A stretch of DNA of 64,000 nucleotides from a virus. The stretch lies in the IMG/VR virus record IMGVR_UViG_3300027969_000058, positions 50,736-114,735 of that record. One strand, written 5' to 3'. Shown one piece after another: positions 33,132 to 43,367 of this stretch. How positions within the stretch are numbered: position 1 is the first letter of the stretch; each line of letters starts with the position of its first letter. The position numbers and the translations under genes were made by a program. The notes beneath the pieces are model-generated. The model had not been told where the DNA came from. It was given only the letters and a program-made list of their open reading frames with translations, and did no database searches.

Positions 33132-36100
33132 TTATGCTTGTGATTCAGACCATGTAATACGAGCCGAACAGTTAAATGGTACTGTAGCGTTAACCTCTGA
33201 AGTGTTAATAACTTTAATTGCCAGTGTTAGTACGTCAGGTCCATTTGGAAACACTCCGTCGCCGCCTAAGATACAATTACCCATGTCAGTAATCTGGCTT
33301 AGATCCACGTTGGTAACATTGTTCAAACGTTTAGTACCAACACCACCAGATTGTCCACCACCTTGTGCTCTAAAACTGAATATCTTAGTACCACCAACTA
33401 CAGTGTCTCCCACTGTGTGGTTAACCAAGTTACTCAATGAAGGTGATGTAACTTTCTGCCAGTTAATATTACTTAAACTCGGATTTAGAATCAAGTTAAT
33501 TTCACAATCATGTGTCAACACCATACCAGCCTGCTGTAACTGCAATTGCATACGGTTGATAATATCGCGTTCACCAATGTTACCAGTAACACCGTTGTCA
33601 ACTGACGGAGACAATCGAATACTAATCAATGGAATATCACTAAACAATAGACCGGCTGTGTCACCAGCGGCCGGTGTACCAATGTTAACCACTACACCAC
33701 TGCCAACAACTGGATAGCCTGTTGGGAACGAGTTCTGCGTTGCATAGTATATGCGCACAAGATAGTTACTGCCTGAATACTGCGCTTGGTTAACCGTCTG
33801 TCCTTTCAGTTGATTGTCAGCCGTGTATAGCGGAGTACCAGTACTAAACTTGGCAGCATCACTTGTGGCAAAACTTAACTGTACAAACCAATCATAATTA
33901 CGCTTGGTTTGATTGTAAACATAAATCAACGAACTGGCTTGGTTAGTTGTTGCTGTGGCAGTCTGTCCATTGGTAAATGTCAATGTATCGCTGGCAGCAG
34001 TAAACAAGTAGGCCTTGTCATCGTCAAATCTACCATCCATAATAACTGAAGTACCCCAGTGGAATAGTTTAGGTTGATATGTTGCTACGCCTGTGTTTTC
34101 AACTTCGTAACGTGCAGGAATGTTACCAGAACGCATATAAGCCTCTGTTTCCTTGTTGTTATGAATAAACTCATGTACATAGATCACGTGACCGTATGTG
34201 TCTTTAAATCCAAAGCGGATCTTACCAGCACCGTACCATGAATAGTCCATATAGGCCATCTGAATCTTGGTCTTGTCAAGCAAGAAATTACTTGGTCCGT
34301 TGCCGTCGCAAATGTCAATGTTCCATTGACTTTGTGGTATTTTAAGATCGAAAGTCTTAGTAACAATAACACCACTTGCTGATGCACCTTTGTACTTAGG
34401 CTGAATGATCATGTTGTCTTTACCAGTAATAGCAATGACCTTGTAAGTCTGTCCTCGTAGTACAACTCTGTCGCCCGCCGCCACCTGTCCAACGAAGTTG
34501 GTGTTAGTGCCAAGAACTATGTTGCTATCCTTGCTGCAGGTAACCGTACCGCTTAACTGATTTGTACTGTTTCTTCTTACTGCATACAGAACTTGTCCGT
34601 CAAAGGCAAAATAAAAACCGTTTTGGAAGTCAAACATACCGCAACGTGTTTCAGCGTTCTGCCATCCGTCAATAGTGAATTGTATTGTGCCACCTGGGGA
34701 AATAGTTGTAGGAATATTGGCCAATGAATACTGGAAGGAGAATGCATCAAACACTTGACAAACAGTTTGGGAACCATTGTACTCGCCGGCTGATGAACCA
34801 CTAACTGTAATTCTTGATCCTGCTGGTATACCATGTGGATATTTGGTAGTAATCAGTGCTGCCTTAGTTACTGACAATGCAGTCTTGGCTGCACCAATTG
34901 CTGTGGCAGCGGCCTGGATGCCGGCAGTGGCCCAAGCGTAAGTTGGTGCTGTCCGTGTGTAACTGGCAAGTCCTGCTGTAACACCCAGATTAACCACGTC
35001 TGTGGTAAGTTGTACAAGATTCTGTACAATGGTAGCATCACCGGAACTTGCATTATTACCAGTAGTTACCTGCGCTGTAACGTTACCAGCACTCCGTGTT
35101 ACTGATGCACCTTGTACAATCTGTCCTACAATAACTTTCAGTCTGTTATAAGCAGCCACTGTGGCAACTTTGTGTGATGCGGCAATACCTGTAGTAGAAC
35201 CATCGCCGTTACCCAGCGCATAGTCAAAGAATTTTGCCTGTGTATAGTTGGCAAAGTTTCCGCCATACAATATGTCAAAGCAAAGAGCACGTACAGCATA
35301 CTTAATGTCACGTGTACATTTTGCCACGTTGTGGTCTGCACTTGGATAAGTCACAGCAACATAGGCATTGATTTCATCTTCAATAAACGTCAAGTTGGCC
35401 AGCAATTTATCCTTGGCAGCAATTTGACTGGTAGTTGCTGTGCTGGGATTAGCAAATGTAGGATTGCTGGCCGCAGTTCTACCATTGGTCAAGCAGGTTG
35501 TTATCTCTGTGAAATAAGCATTGATTCTTGAGATAGCAGTGGCATCTGCAGCCACTTGCGTCAATGCTAATATTTCTGCCTTGGCTCTTAGAATACGAGC
35601 AGTAACTACAGGACTCAAAAACTTTGAATTGGTTTCTGCAATACCATTAAACACACCAAAGTATGTTGAACCAGTGGCTATGTCATATTGAGCACCGTCA
35701 ACAATGTAGCCAATGTCACGTTCGCACTTGACGTCTGTAATGGCTGCCATTGTTTCCACTGGAATAGGTGGATTAAAGTTAATGGCCAAACTGATCTGAA
35801 TACCTTTACCAGACTGGTAACGGAAATACTTACGTGTTTGACGCACAATTTGACTGTTTGGCGCTGTTCCTGCTTGTATTTCAACACCACCGTCGAATGG
35901 TCGGTGATTAGTAGCACCGTCAGGTCTTACGTAGACCTTAGTTGGAATTAAGTGTGTTGTAGTGGCCGCGGTAAATGTACAAGGCGTTGTCAATGCCAAT
36001 GAAGTATCACTGACCACACTGCTGATTGTAAATGGTAACAATGAGCCTGGTGTTGAGTTATTGTTCTTGACATAGAAGATATCGCCTGGCTTGTAATAAG

Positions 36101-39100
36101 TCAGGAACAGACTGTCATCAGATCCTTTAACAACTGCACTACCGTTGGTAACTGCAACAGTACCAATAGATGTGATCATACCATTTACTGTACTGCTGGT
36201 AAAGATGTGTGTACTTGTTGCCTGCGCACTCCAAGTTATGTCAATACCTGTACCGTTATTATAATTGGCTATACTGCTGGCCAGTTTAATATAAGTTTCG
36301 TCTGCTAAGATTACATAGTATGTACTACCATTAGAGAAACCAGTAAAATCAGCGTTTCCGTTGTTACTGTAAACAATTGGAGTACCAGCCGCCAAATAAT
36401 GGCCGCCTGGAAACTTGAAAAAGTTGTTGGTATCTTGACTGAGTTTGACCAGCGATAGTGATTTCTTACCGGCTTTGAAAGCAAGGCCAAAGTCAAACGT
36501 ATTTGAACTGGTTATTGCTGTCGCAGTATACACTCCGTCTAACGCACCAAACTGGTTGGTAACGTCCAACATTGCTATTGCGGCAGGGTCAGTATTGGTG
36601 TCAATTGTGCCGGCCATTGCACCTGCATGATTTGCACACACATAGTATAGTATATCAGGCGCATTAGTAGGAACTGCAAAAATCACTGTGCCACCTTGAG
36701 TACCGTTGTTGGTCACACCTGTAGCATAGGCGTCTGCTGTGCCTGATGTCTTTAGTGTTTTAATATAGAATGGGTGGCCTGTTGCTGCCACTGTAAATGA
36801 ATAGGTATAACCTTTCTTCAAATACAGTGTGGGATTAACCGTAGTTCCATGATTGATTACCCAGTTAGTACTTCCGTTGTTAGTAACCGTAAATGCTGAC
36901 TGTCCTTGTGGGCCAGAAGTGCCTGTATCAGTAATGTCAATTTCAACGCCGGCTGTGGAATTTAAACTAAATCTGTTTTCATCAACAACTTTTGCTTTAT
37001 AATTCTGTCCAGATACCAATGATGGCAATGTCCAACCTGTGGCCAATGTGTCCATAATTTTCTTATCTAAGTTTAATAGATACGTTGCATTGACTGTGAT
37101 TGATGATGGAACACGAATCAAGAAACTCACAGTGATCATGTTGTAGCTAAAGTTGTACAAAAACGCATAGTATGTACTGTATGATGAAGTTTGACTATAG
37201 TATCCATATGGATCCCATGACTCTTTTCGTATCTTCATCTGTACATAGATAATTTGATCACGGCCGGCCTGTTGCCAGTATTGTGCAATACGTGTGTATC
37301 TCCAATCAGTTAACGTAGCAGTAGTAGTTGTATAGAACGGAGGTGTAGTGTTAATGTTGACCTGATCAATACTATAACTGTACGATGAACTGTGGTTCAT
37401 GTAGAAATACGTTTCAGCATATCTGTTTAAAGGATGCGCATGTAGTACAAGATAGTAGTCAATTTGTTTATCTTTTACATAGGTAGGCATGATAATGATA
37501 TGACCTGAACTGGCCACGGATGTACCTCTACCAAAATCTTCTGCCTGCCCAGTATCCCATGGATGTCCTGGTGCATAACTTGGGTACCAGTAACCGTACT
37601 GATTATCATAAACACGACTGTAAAAACTCCAACCACCTTGGAAGTTGGTAATATCACTGGCAGCACCGTATAAGAATGGCTGGCTGTTATTTGGTCCGTC
37701 CATGAACAGTTTGGCCGTTGAGCCTTGTGTGCTCAACCATGCGGCAATGCCTGACCCTATGATCTTATAGAATGTTTCAAAGTTAGTATTGCTACCAGTA
37801 AAACTAATTGCGCCCGAGGTAGTTGTTGGCAATACCGCACCGTTGTCTGCGGTAACGGTCAATTGATTATCATCTACCAAGCCGTGTTTAGAAACATAGA
37901 AAGTGTTTCTTGTCAATCTATTTCTTGAACCAGCAAATGTGTAACTGCCGTTGGCAGCAGAAATTCTAACAGGAGTAGTGCCAGTTCTAATTCTAAATCT
38001 GGAGGCACTTACACGTTCAATGGTATAAGTTCCACCGGCCAATGTACTTGGTGTAAAGGAAGTAGAAAAATCACCTGCACCGTGTGTATAATAATAAATT
38101 GGTAATCCACTTGTGCTTAATGTTATGCTTTGTCCTGTGATAAATCCATGATTGGCGGCATAAAAACTGTCATTTTCTGGATCGTCGTTCAATGGTACAA
38201 AGAACATCTCACCTCTGGAGAAGTACCAACTTGAGTTGAATGTATAGTAGTAGTGGTTGTTATAGTGAAGGATCTGCGTTTGGTTCCAAATCAACACGTT
38301 GTTTGATGCTGGTGACTTAAAGTTGTTGTTAGATGAATAACGTGTCCAATCTTCAACAAAGTTATGACTCTTTGGATATGTAGTATGCGGATCAGTACCC
38401 ATGTTACCACTGTAGGTAGTTGAGTAATAGACACCATAGTTGTAGAATAGGTAGTTATAGGCATTAACGAAGCCGTTGTTTGTGCCTTTAAAGTAGGGAA
38501 CAAAATAATCTGGTGCACGGCCCATCAAACCAACATAGCCGCCTGAACCTGAGTAGGCGCTTTTATAGAATGCTTGAGTCTGTAAGTCCCAACCTGAACC
38601 TGAACCATAGGCAGCAGAAGCAAAGGTAAAGTAGGCAGTGTTATCCCAGAATGGAGAGTAACTACTGTAGATTTCATAGGCAATCATAAACTCGCCACGA
38701 CCGCCGTTGTAGGTGCCTGCGTTTGAGAATACTATGGGTATGCCGGAGGTGGAACTTTTCAACTGGAACGTGTTGGCAGTGGGGTTAGTAACAAAGTAAA
38801 ATTCTAAGTTGACTAACGGAGTGATTGGGCCATCAACGCCGGCTGGTTTGCTGTACAACAGTACATCGTTTTCTCTCAGTTGGTGATTAACCCAAGTAAT
38901 GGTACTGGAAGCCACTGACACTGCACTGGCATTGAATTTTAAATAATAGGCACCTTGAACTGCTCTGGTTTCTGTCAGTGTTAGATCAGGACTGATTGTG
39001 GCACTTTCAGTGTCTGTAAAATCTACATAAGGAAAGCCGTCAGGTGCAGTAGTGCCACCAGTTACAGTGATAGTCAACTGTTTCGGTGACACACTGTTGA

Positions 39101-39914
39101 TCAAATAGAAGTTTGATCCTACTGAAAATCCGTGATCTGTAGGAGTCGACACTGTCAATGTACTTGGATTAAGCGCATTGGTACTAATACCGTTTGTGCT
39201 TACATAGGTAACATCACTACCTGCATAGAACTGTCCAGGTAAAATGGTCGTATATGGTGTTTTAACGTTGGCTGAGGTGGATTGTACTGCACGAGCCTTA
39301 TAGGTAAAAGTCAATGTATCTAACACACTGTTGACCAGGTATTTGCCTTCTGCTGTCAACGTACTTAGTCCACCTACGTCAATAGGGCTACCCTTGGCCA
39401 ATCTGTGAGGATCAGATACTACCACAGTAATCAAGTTACTGTTGGCCAGTGTAGTGACTCGAGTAATACCAATCAGTGTACTGTCTGCACTTTTGCCAAA
39501 GAAACTGGGGATGTTATTTGAAAGTTCAACTGTTTCCCACTTGGCAGTTTGTAAGCCATATTCAAAGTCAGTGTCAATCAAGTTCTCTGGAGCACTGATA
39601 CGATATTTATTTACAGGATCAACAAATGATTCTTCTGGTCTGGTAGTGCCGTGGTCTTCTTCATAGAACGCTTGAATCTTATCCGTAGCACTCATCAAAG
39701 CACAATCATAGTCAAGAACGATTGTGGTCTTTCTTGTTTGTGTGTTTATCGAATGAGACAGGATACCATTTACCGTGTCGTTAAAGGTAAACATGGTAAC
39801 ACCCGCTGTTACATTGGTTATCAATAACAATCGCTCTTGGTCGACTATACCATCTAACACTATGGTGTCAGTGCTGGGTGTAAATACGTAATTATGTGCT
39901 AATTTTTTTGACAT
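33132..39914 (-). CDS. large tail/baseplate protein with cupredoxin-like domain (2260 aa)
   Basis: The 2260-residue protein is strand-rich and full of aromatic residues and S/T/G. Repeated modules recall tail-associated receptor proteins (LTVSTPTDHGFSVGSNFYLI, FYAANHGFITGQSITLSTSG; the dHGf/l motif occurs many times). Residues about 1020-1110 form a cupredoxin-like domain: LYLKKGYTYSFTVAATGHPF, then YYVCANHAGAMAGTI, giving the type 1 copper ligand set His, Cys, His, Met. A helical segment (1400-1650) and a fibre-like C-terminus follow. It is probably a long fibre or baseplate periphery component. It follows two small virion genes and is transcribed from the late box at 40745. Confidence 0.75.
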   Translation of the reverse strand: MSKKLAHNYVFTPSTDTIVLDGIVDQERLLLITNVTAGVTMFTFNDTVNGILSHSINTQTRKTTIVLDYDCALMSATDKIQAFYEEDHGTTRPEESFVDPVNKYRISAPENLIDTDFEYGLQTAKWETVELSNNIPSFFGKSADSTLIGITRVTTLANSNLITVVVSDPHRLAKGSPIDVGGLSTLTAEGKYLVNSVLDTLTFTYKARAVQSTSANVKTPYTTILPGQFYAGSDVTYVSTNGISTNALNPSTLTVSTPTDHGFSVGSNFYLINSVSPKQLTITVTGGTTAPDGFPYVDFTDTESATISPDLTLTETRAVQGAYYLKFNASAVSVASSTITWVNHQLRENDVLLYSKPAGVDGPITPLVNLEFYFVTNPTANTFQLKSSTSGIPIVFSNAGTYNGGRGEFMIAYEIYSSYSPFWDNTAYFTFASAAYGSGSGWDLQTQAFYKSAYSGSGGYVGLMGRAPDYFVPYFKGTNNGFVNAYNYLFYNYGVYYSTTYSGNMGTDPHTTYPKSHNFVEDWTRYSSNNNFKSPASNNVLIWNQTQILHYNNHYYYTFNSSWYFSRGEMFFVPLNDDPENDSFYAANHGFITGQSITLSTSGLPIYYYTHGAGDFSTSFTPSTLAGGTYTIERVSASRFRIRTGTTPVRISAANGSYTFAGSRNRLTRNTFYVSKHGLVDDNQLTVTADNGAVLPTTTSGAISFTGSNTNFETFYKIIGSGIAAWLSTQGSTAKLFMDGPNNSQPFLYGAASDITNFQGGWSFYSRVYDNQYGYWYPSYAPGHPWDTGQAEDFGRGTSVASSGHIIIMPTYVKDKQIDYYLVLHAHPLNRYAETYFYMNHSSSYSYSIDQVNINTTPPFYTTTTATLTDWRYTRIAQYWQQAGRDQIIYVQMKIRKESWDPYGYYSQTSSYSTYYAFLYNFSYNMITVSFLIRVPSSITVNATYLLNLDKKIMDTLATGWTLPSLVSGQNYKAKVVDENRFSLNSTAGVEIDITDTGTSGPQGQSAFTVTNNGSTNWVINHGTTVNPTLYLKKGYTYSFTVAATGHPFYIKTLKTSGTADAYATGVTNNGTQGGTVIFAVPTNAPDILYYVCANHAGAMAGTIDTNTDPAAIAMLDVTNQFGALDGVYTATAITSSNTFDFGLAFKAGKKSLSLVKLSQDTNNFFKFPGGHYLAAGTPIVYSNNGNADFTGFSNGSTYYVILADETYIKLASSIANYNNGTGIDITWSAQATSTHIFTSSTVNGMITSIGTVAVTNGSAVVKGSDDSLFLTYYKPGDIFYVKNNNSTPGSLLPFTISSVVSDTSLALTTPCTFTAATTTHLIPTKVYVRPDGATNHRPFDGGVEIQAGTAPNSQIVRQTRKYFRYQSGKGIQISLAINFNPPIPVETMAAITDVKCERDIGYIVDGAQYDIATGSTYFGVFNGIAETNSKFLSPVVTARILRAKAEILALTQVAADATAISRINAYFTEITTCLTNGRTAASNPTFANPSTATTSQIAAKDKLLANLTFIEDEINAYVAVTYPSADHNVAKCTRDIKYAVRALCFDILYGGNFANYTQAKFFDYALGNGDGSTTGIAASHKVATVAAYNRLKVIVGQIVQGASVTRSAGNVTAQVTTGNNASSGDATIVQNLVQLTTDVVNLGVTAGLASYTRTAPTYAWATAGIQAAATAIGAAKTALSVTKAALITTKYPHGIPAGSRITVSGSSAGEYNGSQTVCQVFDAFSFQYSLANIPTTISPGGTIQFTIDGWQNAETRCGMFDFQNGFYFAFDGQVLYAVRRNSTNQLSGTVTCSKDSNIVLGTNTNFVGQVAAGDRVVLRGQTYKVIAITGKDNMIIQPKYKGASASGVIVTKTFDLKIPQSQWNIDICDGNGPSNFLLDKTKIQMAYMDYSWYGAGKIRFGFKDTYGHVIYVHEFIHNNKETEAYMRSGNIPARYEVENTGVATYQPKLFHWGTSVIMDGRFDDDKAYLFTAASDTLTFTNGQTATATTNQASSLIYVYNQTKRNYDWFVQLSFATSDAAKFSTGTPLYTADNQLKGQTVNQAQYSGSNYLVRIYYATQNSFPTGYPVVGSGVVVNIGTPAAGDTAGLLFSDIPLISIRLSPSVDNGVTGNIGERDIINRMQLQLQQAGMVLTHDCEINLILNPSLSNINWQKVTSPSLSNLVNHTVGDTVVGGTKIFSFRAQGGGQSGGVGTKRLNNVTNVDLSQITDMGNCILGGDGVFPNGPDVLTLAIKVINTSEVNATVPFNCSARITWSESQA

Positions 39915-39920
39915 TGTTGT

Positions 39921-40286
39921 TTAACCTCCGAGGGCGATAGCAAGGGCAGTGGCTGCCGTTGAACCTCTATCGTACTCGATTAAAGACTCGCTGTTGATTG
40001 TGATAAAAATTTGTTTGTTGCCTGCGCCAAAGTTAGTCAATTGATTACTGTTGGAACTTGCAACGACCTTGAGCCTCACTATAGAATTGGTAGCGGTGAC
40101 ATAGTAGCCGACACCAGTTTCCCATTCGGTAGTTCCTGGATTGGTTATAGCATAGTCGAATTGACTGCCATTGACGCATACTGCTGAAAATGGAAGGAAT
40201 CCACTACCGGATCCGACTAATGCCACTGTTCCCGTGCCTGTGGTTAAGAAAACTTCCTTAACCCTATCTGAGCGAAGTTTTGCCAT
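39921..40286 (-). CDS. small virion protein
   Basis: The 121-residue protein (MAKLRSDRVKEVFLTTGTGT) is strand-rich, with a GNKQIFITINSESLIEYDRG segment and an alanine-rich end. I recognise the KEVFLTTGTG start and the ending as those of small tail-fibre-adjacent proteins in large phages. It lies six bases before the 2260-residue gene in one operon. Role in fibre attachment is inferred. Confidence 0.65.
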   Translation of the reverse strand: MAKLRSDRVKEVFLTTGTGTVALVGSGSGFLPFSAVCVNGSQFDYAITNPGTTEWETGVGYYVTATNSIVRLKVVASSNSNQLTNFGAGNKQIFITINSESLIEYDRGSTAATALAIALGG

Positions 40287-40302
40287 TTCATTGACTCCTT
40301 AA

Positions 40303-40707
40303 TTAAGGATTGTTCAATGTAATTGTCAAAGTGATTCTTATCTCGTCACCGTTGTTAGCAATGTTAATTGGAGCATTACTGAATCTATTGGCAAACATCA
40401 ACGCACCTGTGGTCTTCTGTGTTACGTAGTAACCATAAATGTTACCAGCGGCACCACTGAAACCAAATGTCTGTTGTGGGTAAGCGGCAGTTGATGGGTC
40501 ACCATCTGTGAATACGAAGGTTGCTGGTAACAGTTCAATTGAAGCGTAACCATTACCTGATACTTCAGTATAGTCGCCTGCGATGTCTGTCTTAGCAGGT
40601 GTTTGGTCATCGCTATAAAGACGCAACACCAAATTCTCACCTGCGGTCTTGTTTAAAAATGCTTTTAGTGCAACTGTTTCAGCTGCGTTTGTGAATACTA
40701 CGGCCAT
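40303..40707 (-). CDS. small virion protein
   Basis: The 134-residue protein (MAVVFTNAAETVALKAFLNK) contains ENLVLRLYSDDQTPAKTDIA and a C-terminal strand series (GDEIRITLTITLNNP). The LRLYSND.TP motif is widespread in phage tail proteins of unknown role. A perfect late box lies 38 bp upstream and makes it first in the transcript of the two giant genes. Confidence 0.7.
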   Translation of the reverse strand: MAVVFTNAAETVALKAFLNKTAGENLVLRLYSDDQTPAKTDIAGDYTEVSGNGYASIELLPATFVFTDGDPSTAAYPQQTFGFSGAAGNIYGYYVTQKTTGALMFANRFSNAPINIANNGDEIRITLTITLNNP

Positions 40708-40744
40708 GTTTTTGTTCCTTTAATGAAAGAGAATTCTCTATTCT

Positions 40745-40752
40745 TATTTATA
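40745..40752 (-). promoter_or_regulatory. late promoter box, TATAAATA
   Basis: A perfect T4-type late core on the minus strand, 38 bp before the gene starting at 40707. It probably drives the ~16-kb virion operon down to the terminator at 23.35 kb. Confidence 0.6.
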
Positions 40753-41629
40753 CAAAAGAGTAGGTAAATTCCACTGACAGTCCCGAACCTCTGTTCTGGG
40801 CTCCAACTGTATTTATGTCCACAGTCAAGTAGTCGTCCGAAACCATAGAAATATCCACAACTTCAACTTTCTTAACTGTGTTTTGGGCTATTAAAATAGT
40901 TTTAACAGCCACTCCTGTTTTTCTAATAACCACTGTAACTGTGTCATCAGCAACACTTGCGAGCCTTGTTATAATTTTATTAACTTTGATATTTGCGGGA
41001 TTATGCCATCGTATTTGGCCTGTGGTTAGGGATAATTCCCCATCTTGATAGAGTATTACTGATTTATCTTCTGCTGTTATTTTGATAGATTTTGGATCAG
41101 AACTTATATCTGTTGTGATCTTAATTCCCGAACCTGCTACAAATCGAATAGTATCCAGTCCGTTGGCAACAAGGTCTTGCTGGCCATCTACTTTCCAGTA
41201 TTTGAAAGTAGAATTCATTCCCACTTTAACTGCGCCGTCACCCAGGTCAGTGATGTCAAAGCCGGCTTCGGTGTCAAACCTAATGGCTGTGATGTTATTA
41301 ATAGTTCCGCTTACAATGTTGGCGCCGTCAATTACACTGACAGATAGTGGGTTTGCCACCACACCCGAAAGGTCTGCACTGATAACTCCGTTGACAATCT
41401 TAATGGTAGAGCCATCAATCTTAACACCACCCTTAGTGGTTGTACTGGCAGTGGGCAGTATGTAACCGCCTGTGCCACCAGAACCTAAATGGATACCTCC
41501 AGGAGTTACACCATCACTTAGTCTAAAGTCTCCAGTTTCTATATCAAAGAATAAATTGCCTGATTGTCCGACAAATTCTTCAATGTCAATCTTGGTTAAA
41601 CCCGCTTGTATTTTACGTAAAAATGCCAT
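40748..41629 (-). CDS. tail fibre-like protein with Mtd-type N-domain
   Basis: The 293-residue protein has the receptor-protein motif NLFFDIETGDFRLSDGVTPG (residues 27-46) near its start, then glycine- and threonine-rich strands (STTTKGGVKIDGSTIKIVNG) and a C-terminal beta domain (KYWKVDGQQDLVANGLDTIR). Such proteins form tail fibres or attach to them. It is co-transcribed with the acidic gene upstream. Confidence 0.75.
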   Translation of the reverse strand: MAFLRKIQAGLTKIDIEEFVGQSGNLFFDIETGDFRLSDGVTPGGIHLGSGGTGGYILPTASTTTKGGVKIDGSTIKIVNGVISADLSGVVANPLSVSVIDGANIVSGTINNITAIRFDTEAGFDITDLGDGAVKVGMNSTFKYWKVDGQQDLVANGLDTIRFVAGSGIKITTDISSDPKSIKITAEDKSVILYQDGELSLTTGQIRWHNPANIKVNKIITRLASVADDTVTVVIRKTGVAVKTILIAQNTVKKVEVVDISMVSDDYLTVDINTVGAQNRGSGLSVEFTYSFV

Positions 41630-41648
41630 TATCGCTCCTGGCTTTTAA

Positions 41649-41906
41649 TTATCTAAACATAGGGTTTTGTTTTTCTTCAGGTTCAGTTTCGTCTTGTGTT
41701 AAATTGTTAATAACAGGACTTACTTTGCCTGCTTCTGCTTTTTTAAGCTCTACATCTTGTTGTAGCGGAGGAACCATTACAGGATCAGGGTCTAACTCTG
41801 ACGGATCTTTTGGATCATCTGCGCCTGGCATGTCGATTTCTGGATCGCCATCTCCATTGATTTTAATTGTAATTGGTACGTTGATTGTAAATTCACGGGC
41901 TCGCAT
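41649..41906 (-). CDS. small acidic protein with capsid-targeting-like start
   Basis: The 85-residue protein begins MRAREFTINVPITIKINGDG and turns strongly acidic and proline-rich (DPEIDMPGADDPKDPSELDP). The M-R-x-x-E-F start matches several suspected packaged proteins in this window. A late box precedes it by 20 bp. It could be an internal or scaffold-like protein. Function unknown. Confidence 0.6.
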   Translation of the reverse strand: MRAREFTINVPITIKINGDGDPEIDMPGADDPKDPSELDPDPVMVPPLQQDVELKKAEAGKVSPVINNLTQDETEPEEKQNPMFR

Positions 41907-41925
41907 ATATTTTATCCTCTACCAA

Positions 41926-41932
41926 TATTTAT
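41926..41932 (-). promoter_or_regulatory. late promoter box, ATAAATA
   Basis: Minus strand GATAAATATTGG, about 20 bp before the acidic gene. The same short spacer also holds the start of the opposite-strand hemA. Confidence 0.5.
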
Positions 41933-41947
41933 CTTAAATAACAGACT

Positions 41948-43147
41948 ATGATAGATAAACAACCATTCGAAGCATTACTAAAAAACCTTAAAGATTCTGG
42001 CAAGTATCGTGTGTTTAACGATATTATGCGTGAAAACGGCAAGTTCCCCCAGGCCATATGGTATGGGCCATACGCTATAAAGAACATTGTAAACTGGTGC
42101 TCAAACGATTACTTGGGCATGGGTCAGCATAAGGTTGTTATAGATGCTATGCGTACAGCATTGGACATGACAGGTGCTGGCTCAGGCGGTACTCGCAACA
42201 TTGCAGGTACCAGTCACTATCACGTTGCGTTAGAACACGAGCTTGCAACACTGCATAAGAAAGAACGGGCATTGTTATTCTCAAGTGCTTATGTGGCCAA
42301 CGAGTGGACACTGATAGCACTGGCTAAGATCATTCCCAATATAGAATATATCAGCGACAGTAATAATCACAACTCAATCATTGTGGGCATACAGCACAGT
42401 CGTGCAAAGAAAAGTATATTCAAACATAACGATATGCAGATGTTAGAGGAACTGTTGGAAGTCAGTGTGGCTGCAGGTAATAAACCCTGCATTGTATTTG
42501 AGTCAGTATACTCAATGGATGGCGATGTGGGCATGATCAAAGAGATATGTGACCTTGCTGATAAGTATGGTGCTATGACCTACATTGATGAAGTACATGC
42601 TGTGGGCCTGTATGGGGCAACAGGTGCAGGCAAAGTTGAGGAGTACGGGCTACAGGATCGTGTTGACATAGTTAACGGTACACTTGGTAAAGCATTTGGA
42701 GTACAGGGCGGATACATTGCCTGTGACAGTATCGTAGCTGATGCTATCCGTAGTATTGCCGCTGGCTTTATCTTTACAACATCTATGAGTCCTGTAACCT
42801 GTGCTGGCGCACTGGCTGCTGTTAAGTACTTAAAAAGTCATGGTGAGCTACGTGAGCAACATCAAGACCGTGCCCGCAAGTTAAAATATAGATTGATCAA
42901 AGCTGGCATACCCGTTATGGCGTGTAGTACTACACACATTGTACCTGTGCTGGTTGGGGATGCTAAACGTGCCAAAGCAATGAGCGATGCATTGATTAAC
43001 GATCACAACATCTATGTGCAGGCCATCAACTATCCCACAGTGGATGTGGGAACGGAGAGGTTGCGATTTGCTCCCACTCCGTTTCACGATGATGGTATGA
43101 TCGAAGACTTGGTTCAAGCCCTCGTCAAAGTGTTTAACACATACTGA
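41948..43147 (+). CDS. hemA: 5-aminolevulinate synthase
   Basis: The 399-residue enzyme condenses glycine with succinyl-CoA to give 5-aminolevulinate, the first haem precursor. It is full length and closely resembles alphaproteobacterial Hem[20 protein letters not shown], the glycine-rich [13 protein letters not shown], His141 (SNNHNSI, stacks on PLP), Asp214 in [12 protein letters not shown], and the PLP lysine Lys248 in [16 protein letters not shown] normal C-terminus ([17 protein letters not shown]) completes it. It is the only plus-strand gene between 24 and 60 kb and overlaps the 3' end of its neighbour. No strong ribosome site or promoter is evident. This suggests a separate acquisition. 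Confidence 0.95.
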   Translation: MIDKQPFEALLKNLKDSGKYRVFNDIMRENGKFPQAIWYGPYAIKNIVNWCSNDYLGMGQHKVVIDAMRTALDMTGAGSGGTRNIAGTSHYHVALEHELATLHKKERALLFSSAYVANEWTLIALAKIIPNIEYISDSNNHNSIIVGIQHSRAKKSIFKHNDMQMLEELLEVSVAAGNKPCIVFESVYSMDGDVGMIKEICDLADKYGAMTYIDEVHAVGLYGATGAGKVEEYGLQDRVDIVNGTLGKAFGVQGGYIACDSIVADAIRSIAAGFIFTTSMSPVTCAGALAAVKYLKSHGELREQHQDRARKLKYRLIKAGIPVMACSTTHIVPVLVGDAKRAKAMSDALINDHNIYVQAINYPTVDVGTERLRFAPTPFHDDGMIEDLVQALVKVFNTY

Positions 43148-43367
43148 GAACTTGTGTAACACCAAATACTAATGCAGCTCGTAACTGCAAGTCAGCGCCA
43201 GCAGATTCTAACTTCTCAGTGTTGATCAAGTCTTCAAGCAGGGCACGAGCTTCGTCTTGTGAAACTTGTCCGTTCTGTAGAGCTTCTGCTATTTGTAGAG
43301 CATATTGAGCACGTTCAGCTGCCCAAGGTTGCCCACTGTTAATCACTTCATGCAGTACTGAGCTCAT
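43134..43367 (-). CDS. small helical protein
   Basis: ATG at 43367 overlaps the upstream stop by ATGA. The 77-residue product ([40 protein letters not shown]) is helical and ends [11 protein letters not shown]. Its last bases overlap the 3' end of hemA on the other strand. Function unknown. Confidence 0.6.
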   Translation of the reverse strand: MSSVLHEVINSGQPWAAERAQYALQIAEALQNGQVSQDEARALLEDLINTEKLESAGADLQLRAALVFGVTQVLSMC

